A stretch of DNA of 64,000 bases from NCBI RefSeq assembly GCF_040675535.1, contig NZ_JBFAPC010000005.1, forward strand, positions 16,717-80,716. The letters are read 5' to 3'. Of this stretch, positions 32,439-41,500 are shown in pieces. Source of the stretch: Patulibacter sp040675535 (GTDB taxonomy: Bacteria; Actinomycetota; Thermoleophilia; Solirubrobacterales; Solirubrobacteraceae). Under the pieces are notes generated by a model. The model was not told where the DNA came from. It did not search any database and worked only from the letters and a program-made list of their open reading frames with translations. The position numbers and the translations under genes are program-made. How positions within the stretch are numbered: the stretch's first letter is position 1; each line of letters begins with the position of its first letter.

Positions 32439-33471
32439 GGTGGCGAACGTGAGCGCCACGGACGTGCCGTCCGTCGGGCCCATGGGCGCGCCGGACGGTC
32501 CCTCCTCGGCCCGGCCGGGCAGCCGGGAGCTGATCCAGTCCGTCTCCCTGCGCTACGGCGTCGTCATCGCCCTCGTGCTGATGATCGTGGCGTTCTGCGT
32601 CGCGCGGCCCGACAGCTTCGCGACGGTCAGCAACCTCCAGGCGATCCTCGCCCAGGCCGCGCCGGCGATGATCCTGGCGGTCGGTCTGACCACGGTCCTC
32701 GTGATGCAGGACTTCGACCTCTCGTTCGGCGCGACCACGAACCTCGCGATGGGCCTCGTGATCGCGATGATCGTGAAGTCGGGCGTTCCGTGGGTCCCCG
32801 CGCTTCTCGTCGGCCTGGCGGCCGGCGTGGCCGTGGGACTCGCCAATGGCTTCCTCATCGCCCGGCTCGGCGCGGCGTCGTTCATCATCACGCTCGCGAT
32901 GAGCACCGTCGTCGTCGGCGTGGAGTTCGCCGTCACCGACCAGCAGAACATCATCGCCGAGCTGCCCGCAGCCTTCACCAGCATCGGCCAGAACGCCCCG
33001 ATCCTGGGGCTGAGCAACGTGTTCTGGATCGCGGTCATCGTCTGCGCGATCGGCTGGTTCGCGCTCGACAAGACCGAGTCCGGGCGCTTCATGTACGCGA
33101 TTGGCGGGAACTCGGAGGCCGCACGACTCGCCGGCGTCCCGATCCTGCGGCTGCGGCTCATCGGCTTCGCGGCGGTCGGCTTCACCGCCGCGATCGCCGG
33201 GGTGCTCCTGGCGTCCCAGTCCGGCTCCTACGCCCCGGGCGTCGGGTCCGCGTACCTCCTACCGACCTATGCGGCCGTCTTCCTCGGGTCCGCGGCGTTC
33301 CGGCCCGGGCAGTTCACGATCCCCGGCGCGATCGTGGGCGTGCTCTTCCTGCAGGTGATCAACACCGGCCTGAGCATGCTCAACCTCGACACCTTCGTGA
33401 TCAACCTGGTGCAGGGAGCGATCCTCATCGCCGCCGTCCTGCTGAGCCGCCTCGGGCAGCGCACCGCATGA
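32431..33471 (+). CDS. ABC importer permease (RbsC type)
   Basis: 346 residues, about 9-10 hydrophobic helices. Family marks are MILAVGLTTVLVMQDFDLSFGA (the D-LS-G motif of RbsC-like permeases), GLANGFLIARLGAASFIITLAMSTV, YAIGGNSEAARLAGVPILRLRL (coupling loop to the ATPase) and a final LLSRLGQR. The GTG at 32431 overlaps the binding-protein stop; GTG 32449 with GAGG upstream is an alternative start. Only one permease gene is present, so it probably forms a homodimer with the double ATPase that follows. Confidence 0.88.
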   Translation: MSEVANVSATDVPSVGPMGAPDGPSSARPGSRELIQSVSLRYGVVIALVLMIVAFCVARPDSFATVSNLQAILAQAAPAMILAVGLTTVLVMQDFDLSFGATTNLAMGLVIAMIVKSGVPWVPALLVGLAAGVAVGLANGFLIARLGAASFIITLAMSTVVVGVEFAVTDQQNIIAELPAAFTSIGQNAPILGLSNVFWIAVIVCAIGWFALDKTESGRFMYAIGGNSEAARLAGVPILRLRLIGFAAVGFTAAIAGVLLASQSGSYAPGVGSAYLLPTYAAVFLGSAAFRPGQFTIPGAIVGVLFLQVINTGLSMLNLDTFVINLVQGAILIAAVLLSRLGQRTA

Positions 33472-35030
33472 CCGGGGACGACGTGTCGCAGGCATCGCTG
33501 TTCGTCGAGGCGCGGGGGCTCTCGAAGGCCTACCCCGGCGTCCAGGCGGCGCAGGGCGTCGACTTCGCGGTGTCCCGCGGGGAGATCGTCGGGCTCGTCG
33601 GTCCCAACGGCGCCGGGAAGAGCACGCTCATCAAGATGCTCGCGGGGGCGGTCATCCCCGACGAGGGCACCATCAGCGTCTCCGGCGCCCCCGTCGTCAT
33701 CGACCGCCCGAGCATCGCGACGGGACTGGGACTGGCGTTCGTCCACCAGGAGCGGTCGGACGTCCCCAACCTCTCGGTCGCGGAGAACGTGCAGCTCGGT
33801 CTGGGGTTCCCCAAGCGCCAGGGCAGGATCGACCGCGGCGCGCTGAAGCGCAACGCGGTCGCGGTGCTCGACCGGCTGGGGGCGAGGATGGATCCGGAGG
33901 CGCTTGCCTCGAGCCTCTCGGTCGTCGACCAGCGGCTCCTCACGATTGCCCGCGGCATCGCGGCGGACGCGCAGATGATCGTCCTGGACGAGCCGTCCGC
34001 TTCCCTGACCGCCGACGAGATCGAGATGCTGCACGACGTGCTGCGGCGACTGGCGGCACAGGGCACGGCCGTTGTCTACGTCTCCCATCGGCTCGACGAG
34101 ATCACCGCGCTCACCGATCGCGTCGTCGTCATGCGCGGCGGCAGGGTCACGGGCGCCTTCCCGACGGCCGGCGCGTCCACCACGAAGCTGATCGAGCACA
34201 TCACTGGCGTCCCCGAGGCCGCACGGGTCGGGGTGACCCGCGCGTCCCTCGAGACGCAACGTCAGGCCATGGCGAGCGCGGACAGTACGAAGCTCCTGGA
34301 CGTCCGGGGCCTCTCCCGCGCTGGGATCGTCGAGGACGCCTCGTTCTCGCTCGCCGCCGGTGAGGTCCTGGGTCTCGCCGGCATGGTCGGCGCCGGGCGC
34401 TCGGAGCTCATGCGGCTCATCTACGGCGCGGACCGGGCGACCGGGGGCGAGATCCTGGTCGACGGCGAGGCCGTCACCATCAAGTCGCCGCGGGACGCAC
34501 TGCGGGCCGGGATCGTCCTGCTGCCGGAGGACCGCCGGCGCCACGGGCTCATCCTCGAGCAGTCCATCAGGCAGAACATGACGCTCCCGGCGATCCGCCG
34601 GTTCCGGCGGGTACCGGGCCTCCCGGTGCCGAGCCTCGCCCGCGAACGGCGTGCGGCGGTCGAACAGATGTCCGACCTCGCGGTGCGAGCACCGTCCCCG
34701 GAGACCGTCGTCGGCACGCTCTCGGGAGGCAACCAGCAGAAGGTCGTCCTCGCGAAGTGGCTGATTCACGGCGCGCGCGTCTTCATCTTCGACGAGCCGA
34801 CGCTCGGCGTCGACGTGTCGGGCAAGCGCGAGCTGTACGCCCGCATGGAGAAGCTCGCGGCCCAGGGGCACGGGGTCATCTTCGTATCGTCGGAGTTCGA
34901 GGAGCTCGTCGAGACGTGCTCCCGGGTCCTGGTGATGCGCGAGGGACGACTGACCGGCGAGGTCCTCGCGCCCGACATCTCCGTCGCGGGGCTCGTGAGC
35001 CGCTGCTATGCCGATCGTGCTGCAGCCTGA
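33468..35030 (+). CDS. ABC importer ATPase with two nucleotide-binding domains (RbsA type)
   Basis: 520 residues. Domain one has Walker A GPNGAGKST, LSVVDQRLLTIARGIA in place of the usual signature and Walker B MIVLDEPSASLT. Domain two has the family's shortened P-loop GMVGAGRSE, signature LSGGNQQKVVLAKWL and Walker B FIFDEPTLGVD. Such pairs have one competent and one degenerate site. The ATG overlaps the permease stop (ATGA). With 31269 and 32431 it makes a complete high-affinity importer. Confidence 0.9.
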   Translation: MTGDDVSQASLFVEARGLSKAYPGVQAAQGVDFAVSRGEIVGLVGPNGAGKSTLIKMLAGAVIPDEGTISVSGAPVVIDRPSIATGLGLAFVHQERSDVPNLSVAENVQLGLGFPKRQGRIDRGALKRNAVAVLDRLGARMDPEALASSLSVVDQRLLTIARGIAADAQMIVLDEPSASLTADEIEMLHDVLRRLAAQGTAVVYVSHRLDEITALTDRVVVMRGGRVTGAFPTAGASTTKLIEHITGVPEAARVGVTRASLETQRQAMASADSTKLLDVRGLSRAGIVEDASFSLAAGEVLGLAGMVGAGRSELMRLIYGADRATGGEILVDGEAVTIKSPRDALRAGIVLLPEDRRRHGLILEQSIRQNMTLPAIRRFRRVPGLPVPSLARERRAAVEQMSDLAVRAPSPETVVGTLSGGNQQKVVLAKWLIHGARVFIFDEPTLGVDVSGKRELYARMEKLAAQGHGVIFVSSEFEELVETCSRVLVMREGRLTGEVLAPDISVAGLVSRCYADRAAA

Positions 35031-35114
35031 ACCCATCACCTGAGACGCCGCTCCGAGGTACGGTCGTCGTGGCCGTCGACCCCGGGGCGCCATCAGCCTT
35101 CGAAAGGAACCCAA

Positions 35115-35636
35115 GTGTCGAAACATGTCGTGGCCCGTGTGGGCGAGATCCCCGACGGCGGACGGGTGATCGTCACCCTCCAAGGACGGTCCGTCGGGAT
35201 CTTCAACGTCGGCGGGTCCTACTACGCGCTGCTCAACCGGTGTCCGCACCGCGGTGCCGAGCTGTGTCGCGGATCGGTCCTCGGTCGGATCGAGGCCGAC
35301 ACGCCCGGGGAGATCGACTGGCAGGAGAAGCAGCACCTCATCCAGTGCCCGTGGCACGGGTGGGAGTTCGACATCGTCTCCGGGAAGTCGTACACGCGAT
35401 CGGCTGTCCGGTCCTACCCCGTCGCGGTCGCCCAGGGATCCGACGTCGTGACCGACGTCGACTCGGGTGTCGCGGCTCCGACCTCCTGCGCGGGCAGCGA
35501 TGCGACGGCGGGTACGGGCCTCTCGGCCCCCGGCCTGCGACCCGGGCCGTTCGAGGCTCAGACGTTCCCGATCGCGATCGAGGACGAGTACATCGTCGTG
35601 AACATGCCGGGACGGGTCCGCGCCGCCGCGGACTGA
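35115..35636 (+). CDS. Rieske 2Fe-2S protein
   Basis: 173 residues. The Rieske site is clear: CPHRGAELC (C-x-H) and CPWHGWEFD (C-x2-H), separated by about 45 residues because of an insertion (RIEADTPGEIDWQEK). Small Rieske ferredoxins end soon after; here an added segment (DPGPFEA-like Gly/Ser/Thr linker, then QTFPIAIEDEYIVVNM) makes it longer. It could be an electron carrier for an oxygenase or a small hydroxylase subunit. GTG 35115 lies behind AAAGGAA. No oxygenase catalytic (mononuclear iron) domain is present. It lies between the importer and the P450 operon. Confidence 0.8.
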   Translation: MSKHVVARVGEIPDGGRVIVTLQGRSVGIFNVGGSYYALLNRCPHRGAELCRGSVLGRIEADTPGEIDWQEKQHLIQCPWHGWEFDIVSGKSYTRSAVRSYPVAVAQGSDVVTDVDSGVAAPTSCAGSDATAGTGLSAPGLRPGPFEAQTFPIAIEDEYIVVNMPGRVRAAAD

Positions 35637-35697
35637 GCGTTCCGGCCGCGAGACCGACGCCGGCGGCACGCCGGCGGCGATCCTCCGCATACGCGTT

Positions 35698-35712
35698 TCT
35701 CGCGGTGCGGAA
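35698..35712. promoter_or_regulatory. Island operator, site 4 (SDR-P450 operon)
   Basis: TCTCGC-GGT-GCGGAA, 10 of 12 positions fit the consensus with a perfect right arm. It ends 100 bp before the SDR start. Confidence 0.55.
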
Positions 35713-35812
35713 AGTGTCGAGCCACAGCGATTGCGGGCCGCGGGGACGGCTCGTAAGTTGCCTCTACAGCGCGAGTGACGCCAGTCACGTACGCACGAGG
35801 AACGAGGCAACA

Positions 35813-36640
35813 GTGGGACGACTCTCGGGAAAGACGGCGCTCGTCACGGGCGCGGCACACGGGCAGGGACGGGCGTTTGCGATCCGGCTCGCCCGTGAGG
35901 GTGCGGACGTGATCGTCACCGACGTCTGCGCCCAGGCGGCGGATGTCGGCTACCCGCTCGGCACCTCGGCCGAGCTCGACGAGACCGTCCGCCTCGTCGA
36001 GGCGGAGGGCCGGCGAGCGCACGCCGCAGTGGCGGACGTCCGTGATCGGGACGCGTTGGCCGCCGCCATGGCCGCGACTGCCGAGGCGTTCCCGCGGCTC
36101 GACGTGCTCGTCGCCAACGCCGGGATCCAGCGCCACACCCGGATCCTCGACTGCCCCCCGGAGCAGTGGCAGGCCATCATCGACATCAACCTGACCGGGA
36201 CGTTCAACGTCATCCAGGCGTTCGTCCCGCGGATGGTCAGCGCGGGCAACGGTGGCTCGGTCATCGTCATGAGCTCCGTCGCGGGCCTGAAGTCGATCCC
36301 GTTCTGCGGACCGTACGTCGCCTCGAAGCACGGCATCCAAGGGCTGATGCGCGCACTCGCCCAAGAGCTCGGCGAGCACGGCATCCGGGTCAACACCCTG
36401 AACCCCGGCGGCGTCGAGTCGCCCATGACCGAAGACCGGAGCCTCCTGGACCTCTTCGGCAACGGTGACGCGGACTCCACCTTCTTCAACGCCTCCTACG
36501 TGCCGCTGCTGCCACTCCCGGAGTCCGGCTTCCTCAGCACCGACGACATCAGCGCGGCGGTCGCGTGGCTCGCATCGGACGAGTCCGCGTTCGTCACGGG
36601 GACGGCGATCCCCATCGAGGCCGGCGCGCTGGTGCGCTGA
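35813..36640 (+). CDS. Mycofactocin-type SDR oxidoreductase
   Basis: 275 residues. The cofactor motif is VTGAAHGQGRAFAIRLA, and the unusual insert DVCAQAADVGYPLGTSAEL plus ETVRLVEAEGRRAHAAVADV is the hallmark of SDRs that hold NAD tightly and pass electrons to mycofactocin. The catalytic SVAGLKSIPFCGPYVASKHG carries Ser, Tyr and Lys. The GTG at 35813 follows GAGGCAA. No mycofactocin biosynthesis genes are in the window, so they must lie elsewhere if the assignment holds. It sits 32 bp before the P450, so it may oxidise the P450's alcohol product to a ketone. Confidence 0.85.
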   Translation: MGRLSGKTALVTGAAHGQGRAFAIRLAREGADVIVTDVCAQAADVGYPLGTSAELDETVRLVEAEGRRAHAAVADVRDRDALAAAMAATAEAFPRLDVLVANAGIQRHTRILDCPPEQWQAIIDINLTGTFNVIQAFVPRMVSAGNGGSVIVMSSVAGLKSIPFCGPYVASKHGIQGLMRALAQELGEHGIRVNTLNPGGVESPMTEDRSLLDLFGNGDADSTFFNASYVPLLPLPESGFLSTDDISAAVAWLASDESAFVTGTAIPIEAGALVR

Positions 36641-36672
36641 CCCACCACACGACGACGACACGAAGGACACCC

Positions 36673-37902
36673 ATGAGCGACGAGACCTGCCCGTTCGACC
36701 ACGGCTCGGGAACGGCCACGGACACACCGGGCGTGAGCCCGCTGGCCAAGCGGTTCTGGAACAGCTACGACATCGACGACCCCGATCTGGCTGACCACTG
36801 GGACGAGGTCCTGGCCGGCCTGCACCAGGGGTGCCCCGTGGCCCGCAGCGACGTGGGCGAGGGCTACTGGGTGATCAACCGCTACGAGGACGTCACCAAG
36901 GCCGCGAAGGACTGGAAGACGTTCTCGAGCACGAGCGGCTTCACGCCGAACCGCCCCGAGGGCCAGCCGTTCTGGTACCCGGTCGAGTGCGATCCGCCGC
37001 TGCACTCGGAGCTGCGGAAGGTCATGGACGGCCACTTCGCCCCGAGGGCCGTCGGGACCATCGAGGACGAGATCCGCGCCCACGCCGATCTCCTGCTCGA
37101 CGGTTTCGTCGGCGACGGCCGAGTCGACGTGGTCAAGCAGTACACCAACGCCCTCCCCGGGTACGTGTTCTGCGGAACGATGTGCGGCATGCCGCTCGAG
37201 GACATGCCGTGGCTGCACGAGACCCTCAGCGCCGGCCTCACCGGACCTCGTGAGGGTCGCGCGGCGGAGATCGTCAAGTCGTTCGAGTACTTCGAGGCGT
37301 TCCTGAAGAAGCGCAGCACGGAGGAGCCCCGCGGTGACGTCGTGGACGAGATCCTTGCGCTCGACCTCGAGGGGTACGACTGGAGCATGCGCACGGGGAC
37401 CCTGGCGCAGACCGTCGCGGCCGGGATCGCGACGACGGGGCACGTGATGGCCTCCGCGCTCTGGCACCTCTCCGAGCACGAGGAGGACAAGCAGGCGCTG
37501 ATAGCGGACGCCGCCGCCTACCCCCGGGCGGTCGAGGAGTTCGTGCGCATGTACGCGGCCTCGCCGCACAACGGGCGCCGTGCGACGACGGACACCGAGG
37601 TCGCCGGGACGAAGATCGAAGAGGGGGACTTCGTCGTCCTGGGCTGGGGCGCCGCGAGCCGGGATCCGCTCGTGTGCCCGAATCCCGGCACGCTCGACAT
37701 CAAGCGGTCGCCGAATCGCCACGTCGCCTTCGGGTCCGGCGTGCATCGGTGCATCGGCGCGCACCTCGCCCGCCTCGAGATGCGCATCGGCCTCCAGGCG
37801 TTCCTGGCCCGCATCCCGGACTATCGGGTCGCGGAGGGGTTCGTCCCGCAGTACGAACAGAACATCGTCCGCTCCCTGACCTCGCTGCCGTTGGAGTTCT
37901 GA
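36673..37902 (+). CDS. Cytochrome P450
   Basis: 409 residues, class I bacterial size. The haem loop FGSGVHRCIGAHLAR gives Cys360 as the thiolate ligand; the ExxR motif is in EEFVR; YWVINRYEDV and CDPPLHSELRKVM match the N-terminal half. The I-helix reads AGIATTGHV, where the usual acid of AGx(D/E)T is Ala253, although Thr254 is kept. That can change O-O bond cleavage or the preferred reaction. The following ferredoxin starts on the stop codon, so electrons should come from it. The SDR before it and the OCH-like hydrolase after it suggest hydroxylation of a cyclic terpenoid or ketone. Confidence 0.9.
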   Translation: MSDETCPFDHGSGTATDTPGVSPLAKRFWNSYDIDDPDLADHWDEVLAGLHQGCPVARSDVGEGYWVINRYEDVTKAAKDWKTFSSTSGFTPNRPEGQPFWYPVECDPPLHSELRKVMDGHFAPRAVGTIEDEIRAHADLLLDGFVGDGRVDVVKQYTNALPGYVFCGTMCGMPLEDMPWLHETLSAGLTGPREGRAAEIVKSFEYFEAFLKKRSTEEPRGDVVDEILALDLEGYDWSMRTGTLAQTVAAGIATTGHVMASALWHLSEHEEDKQALIADAAAYPRAVEEFVRMYAASPHNGRRATTDTEVAGTKIEEGDFVVLGWGAASRDPLVCPNPGTLDIKRSPNRHVAFGSGVHRCIGAHLARLEMRIGLQAFLARIPDYRVAEGFVPQYEQNIVRSLTSLPLEF

Positions 37903-38177
37903 TGGCCGTCTACGTCATCGCCGAGCCGTGCGTCGACACGAAGGATCAGTCCTGCGTCGACGTCTGCCCGGTCGACTGCATCCACCCGACCCGGGATGAT
38001 CCCGACTACGGCGAGCACACGATGTTGTACATCGATCCGGTCGAGTGCATCGGGTGTGACGCGTGTGCCATCGCCTGTCCCGTCGGAGCGGTCTTCACCG
38101 CCGATGATCTCCCCGCGGAGTGGCGGCACTACGCGGGACTGAACGCGACGTTCTTCTCCGCGCGTTCGGCGGCCTGA
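37902..38177 (+). CDS. 7Fe/8Fe-type ferredoxin
   Basis: 91 residues, FdxA-like: AEPCVDTKDQSCVDVCPVDC supplies the first cluster's cysteines and CIGCDACAIACPVGA the second (CxxCxxCxxxCP). The extra spacing of the first four cysteines fits a 3Fe-4S/4Fe-4S protein. Its ATG shares the A of the P450 TGA, so it is almost surely the P450's electron donor. No dedicated ferredoxin reductase lies next to it; the reductase at 29835 is of the self-contained kind. Confidence 0.87.
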   Translation: MAVYVIAEPCVDTKDQSCVDVCPVDCIHPTRDDPDYGEHTMLYIDPVECIGCDACAIACPVGAVFTADDLPAEWRHYAGLNATFFSARSAA

Positions 38178-38185
38178 CGAAGGGC

Positions 38186-38212
38186 GGGGCGGCCGGCCAC
38201 GACGGCCGCCCC
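38186..38212. terminator. Bidirectional terminator between ferredoxin and crotonase genes
   Basis: A perfect 10-bp stem GGGGCGGCCG / CGGCCGCCCC with a 7-nt loop, 9 bp after the ferredoxin stop and 14 bp from the end of the convergent crotonase gene. Confidence 0.75.
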
Positions 38213-38225
38213 GGTCCCACGCCCG

Positions 38226-39008
38226 CTACGCCGGGGGCGAGACGCGGTGCCCCGCCGGCCAGGAGTCACCTCCCGCCAGACCCTCCAGCGCGAGGCCGTG
38301 CGACAGTTCGTCGAGCAGGCGGCGCTTGATGGGCTGCGTGAGGACCTCGCGCGCGTAGCGACGGGTCAGGGGCGGGCGGGCGGCGATCGACCGTGCGAGT
38401 TCCAACGCCCGGGGCATGAGCTCCGTGCGGGGCAGCACCTCCTTCACGACCCCCAGGGCCTGCGCCTCCCGCGCGCCGAGGGACTCGCCCGTCAGGAGGA
38501 ACGAACGGCCCCGATTGGGGCCGAGCAGCATGGGCCAGACGACGTGGACCCCGTCGCCGGGGACGATGCCGGACGGGTAGTGCGGTGCGTCCTGGAACAC
38601 GCAGTCGTCGGACGCCAGGACGACATCGCACAGGACCGCGATCTCGGCGTGCACCGTCGCTGGCCCGTTGACCGCCGCGATCGTCGGCACCGGGATGTCG
38701 AGGAGGTTCAGGAGCAGCCGCTTCCCCTCCGCGTGCACCCGGTCCCACTCCGCCGCCGGGCGGCTGGTCGCCTCTCCCGCGTAGAAATGGGCGCAGAACG
38801 ACTCGCCGGTCCCGGTGATGACGACCACCTCGTTCTCCGGGTCGGCGGCGATGTCCGCGAAGCACCAACCGAGTTCCTCGTGGGGAACGCCCCCCCAATG
38901 GAGCGGGCCGTCGTCGGTGTGGAGTCGCACGGTGAGAACCCCGTCGTCGCGCGTCAGGTGGACGTGCGAGTAGCGGTCCGCGTAGTTGTGGAGTCTGAGG
39001 TGATCCAT
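38226..39008 (-). CDS. Crotonase-fold beta-diketone hydrolase, 6-oxocamphor-hydrolase-like
   Basis: 260 residues. Beyond the general crotonase fold it resembles Rhodococcus 6-oxocamphor hydrolase: PHEELGWCF (His43), NGPATVHAEIAVLCDVVLA (His120), FQDAPHYPSGIVPGDGVHVVWP (His143, Asp152) align by pattern with the hydrolase's His45, His122, His145 and Asp154. Such enzymes cleave a C-C bond in a non-enolisable cyclic 1,3-diketone (retro-Claisen), giving a keto acid without CoA. It is divergent from hyuA and next to the P450-SDR operon, so the set hydroxylate, oxidise, cleave is complete. Plain enoyl-CoA hydratase activity is less likely. Confidence 0.82.
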   Translation of the reverse strand: MDHLRLHNYADRYSHVHLTRDDGVLTVRLHTDDGPLHWGGVPHEELGWCFADIAADPENEVVVITGTGESFCAHFYAGEATSRPAAEWDRVHAEGKRLLLNLLDIPVPTIAAVNGPATVHAEIAVLCDVVLASDDCVFQDAPHYPSGIVPGDGVHVVWPMLLGPNRGRSFLLTGESLGAREAQALGVVKEVLPRTELMPRALELARSIAARPPLTRRYAREVLTQPIKRRLLDELSHGLALEGLAGGDSWPAGHRVSPPA

Positions 39009-39051
39009 CCCTCGACGCTACGGTGGCTGGCGTCACACGACACGGGCGGCG

Positions 39052-39066
39052 TTCCGCTGTGCAGAA
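39052..39066. promoter_or_regulatory. Island operator, site 5 (hydrolase gene side)
   Basis: TTCCGC-TGT-GCAGAA, 11 of 12 positions fit the consensus. It is 44 bp before the OCH-like gene in the divergent gap. Confidence 0.6.
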
Positions 39067-39160
39067 GCGGTGCCCTGGGCAGTCGGTTCGCGGCGGATCA
39101 GCCGTGTCGAGGCGTCGCACAGCGGCTCGAAGTCGCGACGTCGGAAGGCGACAACTCCGT

Positions 39161-39175
39161 TTCTGCACCCCGGAA
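39161..39175. promoter_or_regulatory. Island operator, site 6 (hyuA side)
   Basis: TTCTGC-ACC-CCGGAA, 10 of 12 positions fit. It ends 100 bp before the hyuA start; its reverse complement contains GGTGCAGAA, as in site 5. Confidence 0.55.
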
Positions 39176-39275
39176 TTCCCCGTGGAAACCGGTGGTAGCG
39201 TCGCCCCCGACGCCGTGGACGACTCCGCTCGCCGGATCTCCCACGGATGGGTCAGGTAAACGATGAGGAGACTTC

Positions 39276-41471
39276 GTGGGCGATAGCAACTACGCGATCG
39301 GCGTGGACATCGGGGGGACGTTCACCGATTGCATCGTCGTGGACGACTCGGGGCGGACGACGATCGGGAAGACGACGTCGACCCACGGTGATCTTCCGAC
39401 CGGCGTCCTCAACTCGATCGGCGCCGCAGCCGGCCAACTGGGCACCGACACGGAGACGCTGCTCAGTGCGACGCGCTCCGTCTACCACGGCTCGACGGTC
39501 GGGACCAACGCACTCGTCGAGGGACGCACCTCGACCGTCGGGCTCATCGCGACCCGCGGCCATGGCGACTCGATCTTCATGATGCAGGCGGGCGAGCGCC
39601 TCCGCGGCCTGCCGCCCGAGACGCTCGCGCACGTCGCGGCCCAGCCGAAGCCGGCGCCGCTGGTGCCGAAGCACCTGGTCGCGGAGGTCGACGGGCGCGT
39701 CACGTTCGACGGCCGGGTCCTGGTCCCGCTGCGCGACGAGAGCGTGACCGAGGCCATCGATCAGCTGATCGAGGCGGGCGCCGAGGCGTTCTCCGTGGCC
39801 CTCCTGTGGTCGTTCGCCAACAACGAGCACGAGCTCCGCGTCCGCGACCTGATCCACGAGCGCCTCCCCGGGGCGTTCGTGTCGCTCTCGCACCAGGTCG
39901 CCCCGCGACCCGGCGAGTACCAGCGCACCGTCGCGACGGTCATCAACTCCGCCATCGGTCCCGTGATGGACGCCTACCTCGGCGAGCTCGAGGACGCGCT
40001 CCAAGGCGCCGGATACGCGCACCGCCTCCAGCTGATGAGCTGCTCCGGTGGCGTCATCGACGTCGAGGAGGCCCGACGGAGCCCCGTCCTCACCATCGGA
40101 TCCGGGCCGACCGCCGGCGTCATCGGCAGCCGCGCCCTCGCGGCGCGCACGGCGGCGGCCTCGGCCCGCGTCGGTGCCGGTGCGGTCGTCGTCGACTCCG
40201 GCGGTACCGGCTCGGGACCCGTCGGGAGCGCGCCCGCCCCCGCGAACGTCGTCACGACCGACATGGGCGGGACCACGCTCGACGTCGGCGTGATCGACGG
40301 CGGACGCCCGCTGACCCGGCCGACCAGCCGGCACGGGCAGTTCGAGTACTTCGTCCCGACGGTCGACGTCCGTTCGATCGGTGCGGGCGGCGGCAGCATC
40401 GTCCAGTTCAACGAGGACCTCGGCACGATCACCGTCGGGCCGCGGAGCGCAGGGTCGATCCCCGGACCTGCGTGTTACGGCCGCGGCGGCACGATGGCCA
40501 CCGTCACCGACGCGGACCTCGTGCTCGGCTACCTCGACCACGAGTTCTTCCTCAACGGCGCGATGCCGCTCGACCTCGACGCCTCGCTGCGCGTCCTCGA
40601 GGCCGCGGGGGCGCCCGTCGGACTCTCCGCGGTCGAGACGGCGGCGGCCGCCGCTCGGATCGTCGACAGCCAGATGGCCGACGCCATCCGCCTGGCGAGC
40701 GTGCAGCAGGGGTACGACCCGCGCGACTTCACGGTCTACGCCTACGGCGGCGCAGGCCCGGTCCACGCGAGCGGCTACGCCCGCGAGCTCGGCGTCTCCC
40801 GGGTCGTCGTGCCGCTGAGCGACTTCGCTTCCGGCTGGTCCGCCTTCGGGGTCGCCACGTCGGAGGCGGTCGTCGTGCGCGAGATGGGACGCGCGTCGTC
40901 GTCGCCCTTCTCGCCGGCGTTCTTCAACGACGCCTGGCCCGACCTGGAGGCCGAGGTCCGCCGCCGGCTCCTCGCCCAGGGGGCACGGGAGGACCAGATC
41001 GTCCTGGAGCGCATCGTCGACACGAAGTACCGCAACCAGTTCTCGGTCATTCCGGTGTCGGCTCCGCCGGGGACCTGGGACGACGAGGTGGTGGCGGAAT
41101 TCGTCGGGGCGTTCGAGGCCGAGTACGCCCGGCTCTTCGGCGAGGGGTCGGGCTCCGCGAGCGCGGGCTACGCGACAACGGGCCTCGCCGTCCGCGGCGT
41201 CGCGGACATCGGGCAGTACGAGCCGACGATCCACGAGCCGGTCGCCTCCGACACCGCACCGACGATCAAGCGCACGCGCAAGGTCGTCTACTACGAGGAC
41301 GAGGGCCTCGCCCCGCGCGACGTGCCCGTCTTCGACGGGACGACGTTCGTGCACGGCATGACCGTCGCAGGCCCCGCCATCATCGAGTACCCGGACACGA
41401 CGGTCGTCGTCCGGCCCGCCCAGACCTCGCTCGTCGACGAGTTCGGCAGCATCCACCTGCTGCTCCCCTGA
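39276..41471 (+). CDS. hyuA: Hydantoinase A / ketone-carboxylase beta-like subunit
   Basis: 731 residues of the HyuA/AcxA family. The ATPase (actin-like) start is YAIGVDIGGTFTDCIVVDD, followed by VYHGSTVGTNALVEGR, then VTTDMGGTTLDVGVIDGGRP and GAGGGSIVQF, and a late YAYGGAGPVHASGYARELG. Members phosphorylate the substrate or bicarbonate with ATP in N-methylhydantoinase, 5-oxoprolinase, acetone or acetophenone carboxylase. The partner HyuB here carries an acetone-carboxylase-gamma-like tail, so a carboxylase is favoured over a hydantoinase. GTG 39276 has GAGGAG 5 nt upstream. It is the first gene of a three-gene operon with 41501 and 43840. Confidence 0.85.
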   Translation: MGDSNYAIGVDIGGTFTDCIVVDDSGRTTIGKTTSTHGDLPTGVLNSIGAAAGQLGTDTETLLSATRSVYHGSTVGTNALVEGRTSTVGLIATRGHGDSIFMMQAGERLRGLPPETLAHVAAQPKPAPLVPKHLVAEVDGRVTFDGRVLVPLRDESVTEAIDQLIEAGAEAFSVALLWSFANNEHELRVRDLIHERLPGAFVSLSHQVAPRPGEYQRTVATVINSAIGPVMDAYLGELEDALQGAGYAHRLQLMSCSGGVIDVEEARRSPVLTIGSGPTAGVIGSRALAARTAAASARVGAGAVVVDSGGTGSGPVGSAPAPANVVTTDMGGTTLDVGVIDGGRPLTRPTSRHGQFEYFVPTVDVRSIGAGGGSIVQFNEDLGTITVGPRSAGSIPGPACYGRGGTMATVTDADLVLGYLDHEFFLNGAMPLDLDASLRVLEAAGAPVGLSAVETAAAAARIVDSQMADAIRLASVQQGYDPRDFTVYAYGGAGPVHASGYARELGVSRVVVPLSDFASGWSAFGVATSEAVVVREMGRASSSPFSPAFFNDAWPDLEAEVRRRLLAQGAREDQIVLERIVDTKYRNQFSVIPVSAPPGTWDDEVVAEFVGAFEAEYARLFGEGSGSASAGYATTGLAVRGVADIGQYEPTIHEPVASDTAPTIKRTRKVVYYEDEGLAPRDVPVFDGTTFVHGMTVAGPAIIEYPDTTVVVRPAQTSLVDEFGSIHLLLP

Positions 41472-41500
41472 TGTTCCCCGGACCTGACAAGGACACCATC

